A DNA stretch of 64,000 bases from Facklamia sp050409585. GTDB taxonomy: Bacteria > Bacillota > Bacilli > Lactobacillales > Aerococcaceae. Of the stretch, positions 26,037 to 35,259 are shown piece after piece. Numbering within the stretch: position 1 is the first letter of the stretch; the number at the start of each line of letters is the position of its first letter. Below the pieces are notes generated by a model, which saw only the letters and a list, made by a program, of their open reading frames with translations, had not been told where the DNA came from and ran no database searches. The position numbers and the translations under genes are program-made. The DNA lies in NCBI RefSeq assembly GCF_050409585.1, contig NZ_JBNUPE010000006.1, positions 34,186-98,185 on the forward strand. Direction: 5' to 3'.

Positions 26037-26714
26037 ATGATAGATACAAGTACTTTATTATTGATACTCGGATTGGTTATTATTTTAGGAGCCATTTACT
26101 TCTTATCACGTAAAAGTAAAGATTCAAATAATAAACCTCAGGTTACTGACAAGACTATGAACGATCCTTTAGGTCCGGTTCATATTAATTCTGATATTGA
26201 TTCTTCAACCAATGCTTTAGGGGAAGATCCGTTCAAAGATAACGTTCCTTTACGTGAAGGTCAAGCAGCTCAAAAAGCTCAGCATTATAATGATGAAATA
26301 GGAGTAAATCCTGATGAAGCAAGTGAAGCAGAGGACGGAAAAACTCCCCCCCTAAATAATAGTCAAAACGCATTTACCTCAAGTGAATCATTCGACCATT
26401 CTTCTTATCGTTTTGTTCACTATCAAGAACTAATTGATAATAATGGCTTAAAAGATGAATGGGTGCAACTTGAAGGAAAAATCGCATCGTTCTTTACTGA
26501 AGATTTAGGAGTAGAAGGCGCTATCGCCTTAGGTTCTTTATCTACTAGCCAAGAAGAACCCGTTAATCTTGTAGCTTTAAAATTCATTAACGAGACGGAC
26601 CAAACGCTAAATACAGACGATCATGTCAAAGTTTATGGTAAGATGCAAGGTTTAAAAGTTTCTAATAAACAGCTTGTTCCAGCCATGTTAGTCGATCATT
26701 TCGAAAAGATTTAA
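26037..26714 (+). CDS. Single-span membrane protein with acidic linker and globular C-terminus
   Basis: I do not recognise the family by name. Residues 4-24 are one transmembrane segment (TLLLILGLVIILGAIYFL). A long acidic, disordered linker (about 30-120) leads to a 100-residue C-terminal domain, with WVQLEGKIASFF and VKVYGKMQGL suggesting a beta-rich, OB-like fold. The topology recalls ZipA, but no ZipA homology is claimed. I moved the start to the ATG at 26037 because GAGGAG at 26024-26029 is too close to the earlier in-frame ATG at 26031. Confidence 0.75.
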   Translation: MIDTSTLLLILGLVIILGAIYFLSRKSKDSNNKPQVTDKTMNDPLGPVHINSDIDSSTNALGEDPFKDNVPLREGQAAQKAQHYNDEIGVNPDEASEAEDGKTPPLNNSQNAFTSSESFDHSSYRFVHYQELIDNNGLKDEWVQLEGKIASFFTEDLGVEGAIALGSLSTSQEEPVNLVALKFINETDQTLNTDDHVKVYGKMQGLKVSNKQLVPAMLVDHFEKI

Positions 26715-26721
26715 AAACACC

Positions 26722-26749
26722 TTGACAAAAAATAAATAGACGGTATAAT
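26722..26749 (+). promoter_or_regulatory. Promoter of the metal-ATPase leader
   Basis: Both hexamers are consensus (TTGACA 26722-26727 and TATAAT 26744-26749), 16 bp apart. Transcription would begin about 25 bp before the riboswitch aptamer. Confidence 0.8.
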
Positions 26750-26779
26750 ATGTTTATAAACTTTAACAATTAAATATTT

Positions 26780-26892
26780 CTGATCAAGCGGTGATATAAT
26801 CATGCAGCCCGGTCCTCATTGCGAGGACAGCAGAGATACCTTAGCGTACCTGTGAGACAGTTTTCATTAACTGTCTTTGGTGCGCTTTTTTT
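26780..26892 (+). promoter_or_regulatory. NiCo (czcD)-type riboswitch with intrinsic terminator
   Basis: The leader resembles the NiCo riboswitch core as I recall it: a short P2 (TGAT/ATCA), the junction TCATGCAGCC, a P3 hairpin GTCCTC/GAGGAC (26812-26828), the GACAGCAGAGA junction, and TGTGAGACAGTT closing the aptamer. The last segment, GACAGTT (26856-26862), also pairs with AACTGTC (26869-26875). Outside this, GCGTACC (26844-26850) pairs with GGTGCGC (26879-26885) before seven T's. Aptamer and terminator are therefore mutually exclusive, the expected ON-switch logic: bound metal prevents termination. The class call is from memory of the family and was not run through a covariance model. Confidence 0.72.
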
Positions 26893-26925
26893 GTTAGAGA
26901 ATTACGAAAGAAAGAAGGAGATTTT

Positions 26926-28767
26926 GTGGTGGTTAGTATCTTTAGGAATCGTGAAGGGCAGTTTTTTGCCATAGGAACTATCTTAATGATCGCGGGTTTC
27001 TTATTTTCATTTAATCCTCTTTTGAGTCGGTTTGCTTTTTATTTAGCTATTTTCTTTTTAGGCTTTTTTGCCACTAAAGAAGCTGTCAGTGAGACTTTTA
27101 TTGAAAAAAAATTGAATGTAGACCTCCTCATGGTTTTAGCAGCTTTAGGAGCTGTTATTATTAATTATGAGTCTGAGGGAGCTATGCTTTTATTCATCTT
27201 TGCAGGGGCCGAAGTTTTAGAAGAATATGCAACCAATAAATCTACTAAGGCCATCGAAGAACTAATGGGGCATGTGCCTAATGTAGCCTTAAAAATTTTA
27301 CCAAATGGTGAAACGAAAGAAGTGCCTACAGATAGTTTAGAAATAGGTGATCAAGTATTGGTAGCTAAGGGTGATGCCTTACCAATCGATGGTTTCTCAG
27401 ATCGATCGGTAATCATAAATGAAGCTGCTTTAACCGGAGAATCTTTACCAGTAGAAAAAAATCAAGGCGAAGAAGTTTTTGCTGGTACAATCAATGAAGG
27501 AAATTCTTTTAGACTAGAGGTAAGTAAGCTAAGTAAAGATACAGTCTTTTCTTCCATTATTCGGATGGTTCAAGAGGCCCAGTCCAATCCATCTAAAATA
27601 GCGAGTTTTATCGATCGCTTTGAATCGCATTATGCTATGGGTGTTTTAATCGCTGTGCCTTTATTCATTGTTGTCTTATATTTTTTAGTGGATTATTCCT
27701 TCCAAGAGGCTTTCTACCGCGGCATGGTCTTGCTAACGGTGGCTAGTCCCTGTGCGTTAGTTGCTACGGCTACTCCAGCCACTTTATCAGCCATTTCTAA
27801 TGGAGCTAAAAATGGTATTTTGGTCAAGGGTGGAGCAGCCATGGAATCATTAAATACCATGGATATTCTATTTTCAGATAAAACTGGTACTCTAACTCAA
27901 GGTGTCTTTGATGTGGTAGATTATGAGCTAGAAGAAGACTACTTAAAAGAAGTAGTTTATATGGAACAAGGTTCCAACCATCCCATTGCTCTAGCAGTTG
28001 TTAAGCATTTTAAGGATCTAGACTTGTCGGAAGTAGATACCCATGAAAAGGTGGAAGAATTACCAGGACAAGGGATGAAAAAGGGAGAAATTCAAGTTGG
28101 AAAGCCTTCTACTTTTGAACACTTAGCAAATTATGCACAATATATTGATCGAATAGAAGAAGGGCATACAACTATCTTTATCGCTAATCAAGAAAAAGTA
28201 TTAGGTTATCTCTCATTAGCTGATAAGATTCGTTCCGAATCAATTGAAGCGGTTAAGAAATTCCAGCAAGCCGGAGTAGAAGTTGTCCTGATTACTGGGG
28301 ATAACCATCAAGTTGCTAAAAAAGTAGGTCAGCAGGTAGGGATTGAAGACGTAGTGGCTGAATGCTTACCCAAAGATAAAATAAAATATGTTAAAGAAAG
28401 TCAAGCAAAGGATAAGGTAGTGGGCATGATTGGCGATGGAATTAATGATGCTCCTGCTTTAGCCCATGCTAATATTGGTATTGCCATGGGATCTGGCTCT
28501 TCTATCGCGATGGAGTCATCTGAAATTATCGTTGTTAAAAATAATTTATTGAAATTATTTTATTCTTACCAGTTGAGTCATAAATTAAATCGAATCATTA
28601 AGCAAAACATTATCTTTGCTATTAGTGTCATCTTTATATTAATTGTCCTTAACTTTCTAGGTACTTTAGACTTACCTTTAGGTGTAGTTTTTCATGAAGG
28701 CTCTACTATTTTAGTTATTTTAAACGGTCTTCGTCTTTTAAGACAAAACGAGTCTTTAAATGAATAA
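26926..28767 (+). CDS. P1B-4-type metal efflux ATPase (Co/Ni/Fe)
   Basis: A heavy-metal P-type ATPase of 613 residues that would export a transition metal through the membrane. Visible are the actuator motif TGESLP, the transmembrane SPC metal-site motif (residues 274-276, VASPCALVA), the phosphorylated DKTGTLT (Asp about 318), the HP motif SNHPIA, GDGINDAP and HEGST in the last membrane segment. SPC plus HEG(S/G)T places it in subgroup P1B-4, which carries Co2+, Ni2+ or Fe2+. There is no N-terminal heavy-metal-associated domain. The start is GTG at 26926 or the next codon, with GAAGGAG upstream. The NiCo-type leader agrees with the metal class. Confidence 0.92.
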   Translation: MVVSIFRNREGQFFAIGTILMIAGFLFSFNPLLSRFAFYLAIFFLGFFATKEAVSETFIEKKLNVDLLMVLAALGAVIINYESEGAMLLFIFAGAEVLEEYATNKSTKAIEELMGHVPNVALKILPNGETKEVPTDSLEIGDQVLVAKGDALPIDGFSDRSVIINEAALTGESLPVEKNQGEEVFAGTINEGNSFRLEVSKLSKDTVFSSIIRMVQEAQSNPSKIASFIDRFESHYAMGVLIAVPLFIVVLYFLVDYSFQEAFYRGMVLLTVASPCALVATATPATLSAISNGAKNGILVKGGAAMESLNTMDILFSDKTGTLTQGVFDVVDYELEEDYLKEVVYMEQGSNHPIALAVVKHFKDLDLSEVDTHEKVEELPGQGMKKGEIQVGKPSTFEHLANYAQYIDRIEEGHTTIFIANQEKVLGYLSLADKIRSESIEAVKKFQQAGVEVVLITGDNHQVAKKVGQQVGIEDVVAECLPKDKIKYVKESQAKDKVVGMIGDGINDAPALAHANIGIAMGSGSSIAMESSEIIVVKNNLLKLFYSYQLSHKLNRIIKQNIIFAISVIFILIVLNFLGTLDLPLGVVFHEGSTILVILNGLRLLRQNESLNE

Positions 28768-28788
28768 TTTTTACTTTTAATCTCGGTT

Positions 28789-28820
28789 CTCTCCCATTTT
28801 TGGTATTTTGGGAGAGTTTT
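28789..28820 (+). terminator. Terminator after the metal ATPase
   Basis: CTCTCCCA pairs with TGGGAGAG and is followed by TTTT. It is enclosed by an 11-bp outer inverted repeat (TTTTAATCTCG at 28775-28785 and CGAGATTAAAA at 28839-28849) that reaches into the promoter region of the ABC exporter genes. Confidence 0.75.
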
Positions 28821-28899
28821 ATGCATTTAATATGAAATCGAGATTAAAATATACTACAATAAGAGTTACTTGAAAAAAATATAGAGAGGAAGAAAAATA

Positions 28900-30663
28900 A
28901 TGTTTGCAATTTTTCGCAAATTAGCATGGTTTTTTAAATTAAGATGGAAGACCTATACCTTGGCAATAGGGGGGTTGATTTCTTGTGCGGTTTTATCTGC
29001 AATAATTCCTTTATTAATTGGTCAAGTAGTTGACCAAATGGCAAAAGGTAGTCTAACTTCATCCTCTCTTTTACAGTATATGTTATTGCTTTTATTGGTC
29101 GGTCTAATGATGTATGGCTTACGTTATATGTGGCGATCGAATCTATTTACTAATTCCACTATTTTAGAGTCGATTATGCGTAATAAATTATATGACCACT
29201 TTACAAAAATGGATCAAACCTTTTACGGAAAATACCGTACCGGTGACTTGATGGCTCACGCTACTAATGACCTACGAGCGTTACGCTTTGTAGCTGGGGG
29301 AGGTATTTTAACCTTAACTGATGCCTTATCTATCACAATCGTCACACTTTTTTCCATGGTAATTATTATTGATTGGAAGTTAACACTCTATACAATTGTT
29401 CCTTTCCCTTTGCTTATTTTTGTTTCAAGATACTTAGGTAAGTGGATTAATAAATACTTTAGAGAGTCCCTAAGAGCTTTTTCTAAAATGAATGATCATG
29501 TGCAAGAAAGTGTAGCTGGAATGACAGTCATTAAAGCCTTTGGCGAAGAAAAAGAAGACCACTTAGACTTTGTAAAAGCAACTGATAATGTAATTGCTCA
29601 AAATCGTAAGGTCCACTTAGTCAATTCAGCCTATTCTCCTATCATTAACTTAATTACAGGATTAACTTATGTTTTAACAATTATCTTTGGCTCATACTTT
29701 GTCAGTGAGGGGAGAATCTCGATTGGTCAATTGATTGCTTATTTTTCTTATTTAGGTAATATGACATGGCCACTTTTAGCAGTGGGTCGTTTAGTCAATA
29801 CCATGGAAAGAGGGAATGCATCCTATGACCGGGTAACAGAACTCCTAGCTCAAAAGGCGAGTGTTACTAATCCAAAAGATGGCATTAAGAAACTTCCATT
29901 TAAAAACCTAAAGGTTGATATCAAACAATTTACCTATCCTACTAGTGAAGAAATTAATTTACAAGATGTTACTTTTGAACTAAGCGAAGGACAAACATTA
30001 GGAATTGTCGGTAAAACTGGTTCAGGCAAAACGACCCTTTTAAACTGTTTAGTTCGTCTCTATGATTTAGATCAAGGTCAGATTTTATTTGACGATCAAG
30101 ATTTAACTAAGATTGATTTAACTTACTTAAGAGACCATGTAGGCTATATTCCGCAAACAAACCTGCTGTTTTCAACTTCTGTTAGAGAGAATGTTCGTTT
30201 TGGCCGGCCAGATATGTCACAAGATCAAGTGGAACATTACACTCAAATAGCTGATATTCACCAAGATATTCTTGATTTTACTGATGGCTATGAGACGGAA
30301 GTAGGTGAGAGAGGGGTATCACTTTCTGGCGGTCAAAAACAAAGGATTTCAATTGCAAGAACGCTGGCTATGCAGCCTCGAATTTTATTAATGGATGATG
30401 CCCTATCAGCAGTGGATGCTAGAACTGAACAAGCTATTTTAAGTAAGTTAAAAGATGAAAGAGATAATGGCATTTCGATTATTGCGACTCATCGCCTATC
30501 TTCTGTTATGCATGCCGATGAGATTATTGTGCTAGACCAAGGGAAAATAACTGAAAGAGGAAACCATCAAGAGCTAGTTGCCTTGAATGGTTGGTATGCC
30601 AATATGTTTACCCAACAACAATTAGAAGAGAAATTAGGAGGTGAAGTCGGTGAAGAAGAATAA
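28900..30663 (+). CDS. ABC exporter half-transporter, subunit 1 (YheI/LmrC-like)
   Basis: This is one half of a heterodimeric multidrug-type ABC exporter: six membrane spans (about 1-310) fused to an ATP-binding domain. Walker A is GKTGSGKTT, the signature is SLSGGQKQR, and Walker B is ILLMDDALSAVD. Asp replaces the catalytic Glu after Walker B. This is the degenerate-site subunit pattern known from BmrC and LmrC. The ATG follows GAGAGGAAG. The end overlaps the partner gene, so the two are made together. Confidence 0.92.
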   Translation: MFAIFRKLAWFFKLRWKTYTLAIGGLISCAVLSAIIPLLIGQVVDQMAKGSLTSSSLLQYMLLLLLVGLMMYGLRYMWRSNLFTNSTILESIMRNKLYDHFTKMDQTFYGKYRTGDLMAHATNDLRALRFVAGGGILTLTDALSITIVTLFSMVIIIDWKLTLYTIVPFPLLIFVSRYLGKWINKYFRESLRAFSKMNDHVQESVAGMTVIKAFGEEKEDHLDFVKATDNVIAQNRKVHLVNSAYSPIINLITGLTYVLTIIFGSYFVSEGRISIGQLIAYFSYLGNMTWPLLAVGRLVNTMERGNASYDRVTELLAQKASVTNPKDGIKKLPFKNLKVDIKQFTYPTSEEINLQDVTFELSEGQTLGIVGKTGSGKTTLLNCLVRLYDLDQGQILFDDQDLTKIDLTYLRDHVGYIPQTNLLFSTSVRENVRFGRPDMSQDQVEHYTQIADIHQDILDFTDGYETEVGERGVSLSGGQKQRISIARTLAMQPRILLMDDALSAVDARTEQAILSKLKDERDNGISIIATHRLSSVMHADEIIVLDQGKITERGNHQELVALNGWYANMFTQQQLEEKLGGEVGEEE

Positions 30664-32434
30664 GAAAACTAGACAAACTAAATTTTCAATTCTTGAACAA
30701 ATCGATATCTTACGTTATCTCTTCTCTTTCGCTTCCAATCAGTGGTGGCGGTTTCTTATTTCTGTCATTGCAATGATTGCTTCCTCATCTATTGCTGCCT
30801 ATTTGCCGATTATTATTAAACGTTATTTAGACAGTATTTCAGCTGGTCAAGTGACAAGTTTTAATATCACCATCAAAGTGGCTTTAACTTATTTGGGCCT
30901 CTTGATTATAAGAATGATCTTGATTTATGCCAAAGATTTTTACTTCTTTATGGCGAGCGAATACACTGTGGCAAGTATGCGTAACCGTCTGTATTCAAAA
31001 CTAGGCCGGTTAAGTATGAACTATTTCAACCAAACTCCTAACGGCGAAGTTGTTTCGCGCATTACAAATGACACTGAAACAATTAAAGAGTTCTGGAATG
31101 TTTTCTTAACTTTTTTTGATGGCTTCATTAATGCTGTAACCGTTGGAACAGCTATGTTTAGTTTACACGCTGGTATTTCTTGGATGTTTATTGCCTTTCT
31201 ACCTTTAGTGTTTATTCTAATTTATATTTATCAAAAAATATCGACAGTCGTATACCGCAAGATGCGGTCTGCTCTGGCACGAGTGAATGCTAAATTGGCC
31301 GAATCGACTATGGGAATGTGGTTAATTCAGCAGTTTAATCAGACAGAGCGTATGAAAGATGAGTTTGACCAAGTTAACCAAGAATATGTTAAAGCAAGAA
31401 CGAATATGTTCAAAATGAATGCGATCTTTTTAATGCCAGCGGTTAATTTGATTGAACAAATTGTTCTAGTATTAGTAATTTGGATTTTTGGTAATCAACT
31501 ATTAAAAGGAAACAACTTAGATATCGGTATAATTTATGCTTTCACCTCTTACTCCAAGTCATTCTTTAATCCAATTGGTAATATGTTGGATAGTCTTTCT
31601 GTTTATCAAGATGGCCTGGTATCTGCTTCCAGAGGGCGTAAGCTGTTATCAAACTCAGATATTAACCCCAGCCAAACTAATAAGAAAATTCAAAGACAAT
31701 TGGATGGCGAAGTTTCAACTAAAGATTTAAGCTTTTCATATGACCAAGAGCAACTGGTGCTTAAAGATATAAATATTCAAGCCCATCAAGGTCAGATGAT
31801 TGCTTTGGTCGGCCACACTGGATCTGGTAAATCGACCATCATCAATCTCTTAATGCGGTTTTATAACTTTGATCAAGGAGAAATTAATTTTGACGGAGTC
31901 TCTATCAAAGACTATGACATAGAGACCCTAAAAGACCAAGTCTCCTTAGTACAACAAGACGCTTTTATGTTCTATGGTAGTATCAAGGATAATATTCGTT
32001 TGCATGGAGACTATTCGGATGAAGAAGTAATTGCAGCTGCAAAATTCACCGGAGCTGATCACTTTATTGAAGCTTTCCCTGATGGTTACGACCATTTAGT
32101 AACCGAGGGAGGAGCTTCCCTATCAGCTGGTCAAAAACAATTAATCAATATTTCGCGCTCGGTGATTCGCCAACCTAAAATCTTAATTCTTGACGAGGCA
32201 ACGGCCTCCATGGATACTGAAAGTGAGCAATATATTCAGACAAGTTTAGATAAAATTAGACAACAAGCTACTTTAATAGTGATTGCCCACCGTTTATCAA
32301 CCATTAAAAAAGCTGATCAAATCTATGTTTTGAATAAAGGAAATATTATTGAAGTTGGCAAACATGATGAACTAATTGCTCATCAAGGAATCTATTACGA
32401 TATGTACCGTTTACAGTCCTTAAAAGAAAAATAG
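30650..32434 (+). CDS. ABC exporter half-transporter, subunit 2 (YheH/LmrD-like)
   Basis: This is the partner half-transporter, about 594 residues, with six membrane spans and an ATP-binding domain. Walker A is GHTGSGKST. Walker B, ILILDEATASMD, keeps the catalytic Glu. The signature reads SLSAGQKQL, with Ala replacing Gly. Such complementary asymmetry is typical of heterodimeric exporters, with one active and one degenerate site. The likely start is the GTG at 30650, eight bases after AGGAGG, inside the end of the first gene. An in-frame GTG at 30641 overlaps that ribosome site. The exported substrate is unknown. Confidence 0.92.
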   Translation: MKKNKKTRQTKFSILEQIDILRYLFSFASNQWWRFLISVIAMIASSSIAAYLPIIIKRYLDSISAGQVTSFNITIKVALTYLGLLIIRMILIYAKDFYFFMASEYTVASMRNRLYSKLGRLSMNYFNQTPNGEVVSRITNDTETIKEFWNVFLTFFDGFINAVTVGTAMFSLHAGISWMFIAFLPLVFILIYIYQKISTVVYRKMRSALARVNAKLAESTMGMWLIQQFNQTERMKDEFDQVNQEYVKARTNMFKMNAIFLMPAVNLIEQIVLVLVIWIFGNQLLKGNNLDIGIIYAFTSYSKSFFNPIGNMLDSLSVYQDGLVSASRGRKLLSNSDINPSQTNKKIQRQLDGEVSTKDLSFSYDQEQLVLKDINIQAHQGQMIALVGHTGSGKSTIINLLMRFYNFDQGEINFDGVSIKDYDIETLKDQVSLVQQDAFMFYGSIKDNIRLHGDYSDEEVIAAAKFTGADHFIEAFPDGYDHLVTEGGASLSAGQKQLINISRSVIRQPKILILDEATASMDTESEQYIQTSLDKIRQQATLIVIAHRLSTIKKADQIYVLNKGNIIEVGKHDELIAHQGIYYDMYRLQSLKEK

Positions 32435-32523
32435 TTAAGTTGCTAAAGCCTCAGTCAGCGTTTTAGTAGTTCTTTCTTAATTTTTACATTATCCTTAAAT
32501 AATAAAACTTTAAAGAGTTGATG

Positions 32524-33146
32524 ATGGGCTTACTTGATGTATTGAATCTATTAGATAGATTATTACAAGGTTCAAAGGCACAAATAAGAAAAATCTTGCT
32601 AATAAAGCAGGCTTAAATTTAGGAGTCTTGGGTAAAATTGCTACTATTGGTTTACCAATTATCTTGACAGCAATTAATAAAAAGACTCAAACACTTGAAG
32701 GCTTAGAATCCATTAATAATGCTTTAAGCAAGCATGAAGACATTAATGACTATCCATCCGTCGACCAATTAAGCGAAAATGTTGATCCTCAAGATAGAGA
32801 TAAAATTCTAGCTCATGTCTTTGAAGATAAGCCAACTATTTTTGATTGTATCGCCAACACTTTAGAATTGTCTGTGAATGCTGTTAAGCGAACTTTGATT
32901 GTAGTAGCACCCTTGCTATTAAAATAGATGGTCGATCGTAAAATGGCTAAAAAACTAGATAAAGAGGGCCCTCAAAAAGAAGTCAGTCAGACTTATGAAA
33001 GAGTTAATTCTTCTTTAAAAGAGCGTGGAGAGGTTCCAACTAGCGCAGGTAATACCCTATAGGTGATCAAGCTGCATCCTGATTATAAAGAACAAACTAA
33101 TGGCGAGGAAGGTATCCTGGGTGGGATTTTGGATCTATTTAAATAA
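32524..33146 (+). pseudogene. DUF937 family protein, broken by frameshift and stops
   Basis: The start MGLLDVLNLLDRLLQG matches the DUF937 N-terminus but loses frame near 32590. The frame from about 32600 gives KIATIGLPIILTAINKK, then DKILAHVFEDKP, as in the family core. It then stops at 32927 and again near 33061, yet remains readable in the same frame to GGILDLFK at 33146. One frameshift and two internal stops are therefore present. The function of DUF937 is unknown. Confidence 0.78.
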
Positions 33147-33151
33147 CGATT

Positions 33152-33182
33152 AAAAAGTTCGCTATTCTTAGCGGACTTTTTT
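33152..33182 (+). terminator. Terminator after the DUF937 remnant
   Basis: AAAAAGTTCGCTA pairs with TAGCGGACTTTTTT around a short loop, with one G-T wobble. Confidence 0.85.
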
Positions 33183-33275
33183 AGCTTCATCCCTTTTTAG
33201 GGAAAATATGCGATATAATGATTATCTAGAGAAGCCGTGCTATAATAATTCTATCTATTTAAAGAGGGTGTTAAA

Positions 33276-33767
33276 TTGGATTTTTCAAAATCGCCGGTCG
33301 GTATGCGTACTTTTAAAACAGCAGTCGCTGTCTTTCTTTGCATTCTTTTTTCCTTTTACGTCCTTAAAATCAGTCCAACCCTTTCTTGTCTGGCGGCTAT
33401 TTTTTCACTCAGACAGGACTTGGAAAGTAGTTATACCTTTGGCAAGGCAAGAATTATGGGTGTTCTTTTATCAGGTGTGGTGGCTTTATTATTTATTTTC
33501 CTCTTTCCGATTACATCTAGCCAAGATGAAATATTGATTATACTCGCTCCAATAGCCATTATCTTATACATTTCTGTCGCTAATCGTATTCACTTACAAA
33601 AAGGAATTATAACCGGCTGTGCCACTATGCTAGTAATTTTTTTTAATATACCTGTAAATAATCAATTAAGCTATACGCTGATTCGTTTGTTTTCAACGGT
33701 CATGGGAGTCCTTGTGGCCCTTGCCATTAATTATCTCTTACCCAGTCCGTCAGATAAAAACCATTAA
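33276..33767 (+). CDS. FUSC/aromatic acid exporter-like membrane protein (short)
   Basis: A 163-residue membrane protein with about five hydrophobic spans. RTFKTAVAVFLCILFSF, AAIFSLRQDLESSYTFGKARIMG and the later AINYLLP match the N-terminal membrane part of the aromatic-acid-exporter (FUSC, DUF939) family. The cytoplasmic C-terminal domain of longer relatives is absent, but short versions are common in Lactobacillales. The start is TTG with GAGGGTG upstream, and an extended -10 (TGCTATAAT) lies 30 bp before it. The substrate is unknown. Confidence 0.8.
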   Translation: MDFSKSPVGMRTFKTAVAVFLCILFSFYVLKISPTLSCLAAIFSLRQDLESSYTFGKARIMGVLLSGVVALLFIFLFPITSSQDEILIILAPIAIILYISVANRIHLQKGIITGCATMLVIFFNIPVNNQLSYTLIRLFSTVMGVLVALAINYLLPSPSDKNH

Positions 33768-33792
33768 CTCAATACTTAAGAAGGAGATTAAA

Positions 33793-34782
33793 ATGAAATT
33801 AGGAATTCATGATTTATTACCTTTAAATGAAGGAGAGTCCACTCAAACCAGATATGAAAAGACCATTGAAATGGTTAAAGAATTGGAAGCTATGGGGTAT
33901 GATCGCTACTGGGCTTCAGAGCATCATGGTAGGTCTAACCTGGCTAGTTCTGCTCCAGAAATTTTATTGGCCTATTTAGCAGCAGTTACCAAACAAATTC
34001 GCCTTGGGACAGGTGGAACAATGATTGTAAACTATTCCCCCTTAAAAGTTGCTGAAACTTTTAAGACTCTAACTTTATTAGCACCCGATCGGATTGATTT
34101 TGGTATTGGAAGGGCGCCAGGAACGGATTACAATGGTATGATGGCTCTTTCTCAAGGAAATTCGATTGATTTTGACCATTTATATGACAAAGCTCAAGTC
34201 ATATTAGATTATATGACAGATACTATTCCCAAAGGATTTTACGGCCTGACTCAAGCCATTCCAGTTAAAACCCGGACTATTGCTCAACCTTGGATGTTAG
34301 GGTCATCTGGACAATCCGCTATCAAAGCCGGTCAAATGGGATTGGGATATTCTTTTGCAAAATTCTTTGGAGTAGAAACGGAAACTTCTGTATTTAAAGC
34401 TTATCGCGATCATTTTCAACCCAGTGAATTTTTCCAAGAACCCAAAGTGATGGTTTCTTATAAAATTATTTTAGCTGATTCAAAAGAAGAAGCAGATTAT
34501 TGGGCAAGACCTTCCGAAATTACTCATATTCGTAAAAATAATTTAGCGTTAATGTCTTCTGAACGTGCTCAAGCCATCGATTTAAGTTTAGAAGAACAAG
34601 CTATGCTAGACGAAAAATATCAAAGAAGATTTATCCTAAAAGGTACACCAGAACAAGTTGGAGAGATTCTACATGAAGAAATTGATCGCTTAGGCATCGA
34701 TGAATTAATGGCTTATATGCCCATACCTGATCAAAGAGCACGTCTACATTCTTATAAACTACTGGCTGAACTTTTTAAATAA
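33793..34782 (+). CDS. Luciferase-like flavin-dependent monooxygenase (LLM class)
   Basis: A 329-residue single-domain member of the bacterial luciferase-like FMN oxidoreductases. Signatures include YWASEHHG, SAPEILLAYLAA, IRLGTGGTM, the RIDFGIGRAPGTD segment and MLGSSGQSA near residue 175. The start is the ATG at 33793, seven bases after AAGGAG. An earlier in-frame start lies inside the preceding gene and adds residues absent from the family. The substrate is not predictable. Confidence 0.9.
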   Translation: MKLGIHDLLPLNEGESTQTRYEKTIEMVKELEAMGYDRYWASEHHGRSNLASSAPEILLAYLAAVTKQIRLGTGGTMIVNYSPLKVAETFKTLTLLAPDRIDFGIGRAPGTDYNGMMALSQGNSIDFDHLYDKAQVILDYMTDTIPKGFYGLTQAIPVKTRTIAQPWMLGSSGQSAIKAGQMGLGYSFAKFFGVETETSVFKAYRDHFQPSEFFQEPKVMVSYKIILADSKEEADYWARPSEITHIRKNNLALMSSERAQAIDLSLEEQAMLDEKYQRRFILKGTPEQVGEILHEEIDRLGIDELMAYMPIPDQRARLHSYKLLAELFK

Positions 34783-34867
34783 AGTCAGACTCTAGTTGGA
34801 TTAAAGTATAACAACAATCATTTAGAATATAATTGTAGAGTCGTAGTCAACCGAAAGAAGTGATTAA

Positions 34868-35131
34868 ATGAAAAAGAAACCGATTAAATTAACTTTAGTC
34901 GAAAAGTTTCCACTCTTTATAACATCCTTATTCAAGAGAGAAACACCCATCTTAGCTAGAGTTCTAATTTTTGCAACTTTTTTATATGTCTTACTACCAA
35001 CCGATTTGCTGCCCGATTTTTTAGGTCCTTTAGGCTTTATGGATGACGCTTTATTACTTCCTTTAATGGTTAACAGTGTGGTCAAACGTTTGCCTGAACA
35101 TATGCTTCAGCAAGCAATTAAAGCCAATTAA
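34868..35131 (+). CDS. DUF1232 (YkvA-like) small membrane protein
   Basis: An 87-residue protein with the DUF1232 core YVLLPTDLLPDFLGPLGFMDD, in which the membrane segment is followed by an acidic turn. A second hydrophobic helix follows. The function of the family is unknown. The ATG lies 9 bp after GAAAGAAG, a weak ribosome site. A clear terminator follows. Confidence 0.82.
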   Translation: MKKKPIKLTLVEKFPLFITSLFKRETPILARVLIFATFLYVLLPTDLLPDFLGPLGFMDDALLLPLMVNSVVKRLPEHMLQQAIKAN

Positions 35132-35143
35132 TACTATGAATTC

Positions 35144-35180
35144 GCCAAGTTCACTTCAAATTAAGTGAACTTGGCTTTTT
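35144..35180 (+). terminator. Terminator after the DUF1232 gene
   Basis: GCCAAGTTCACTT and AAGTGAACTTGGC form a perfect 13-bp stem followed by TTTTT. Confidence 0.92.
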
Positions 35181-35259
35181 GCTTATAATTTATTTTATAT
35201 AATATTTGGGGTATACTAAATCAGGTAATGATAACAAATTATGTAAGTAAGGAGAAACT

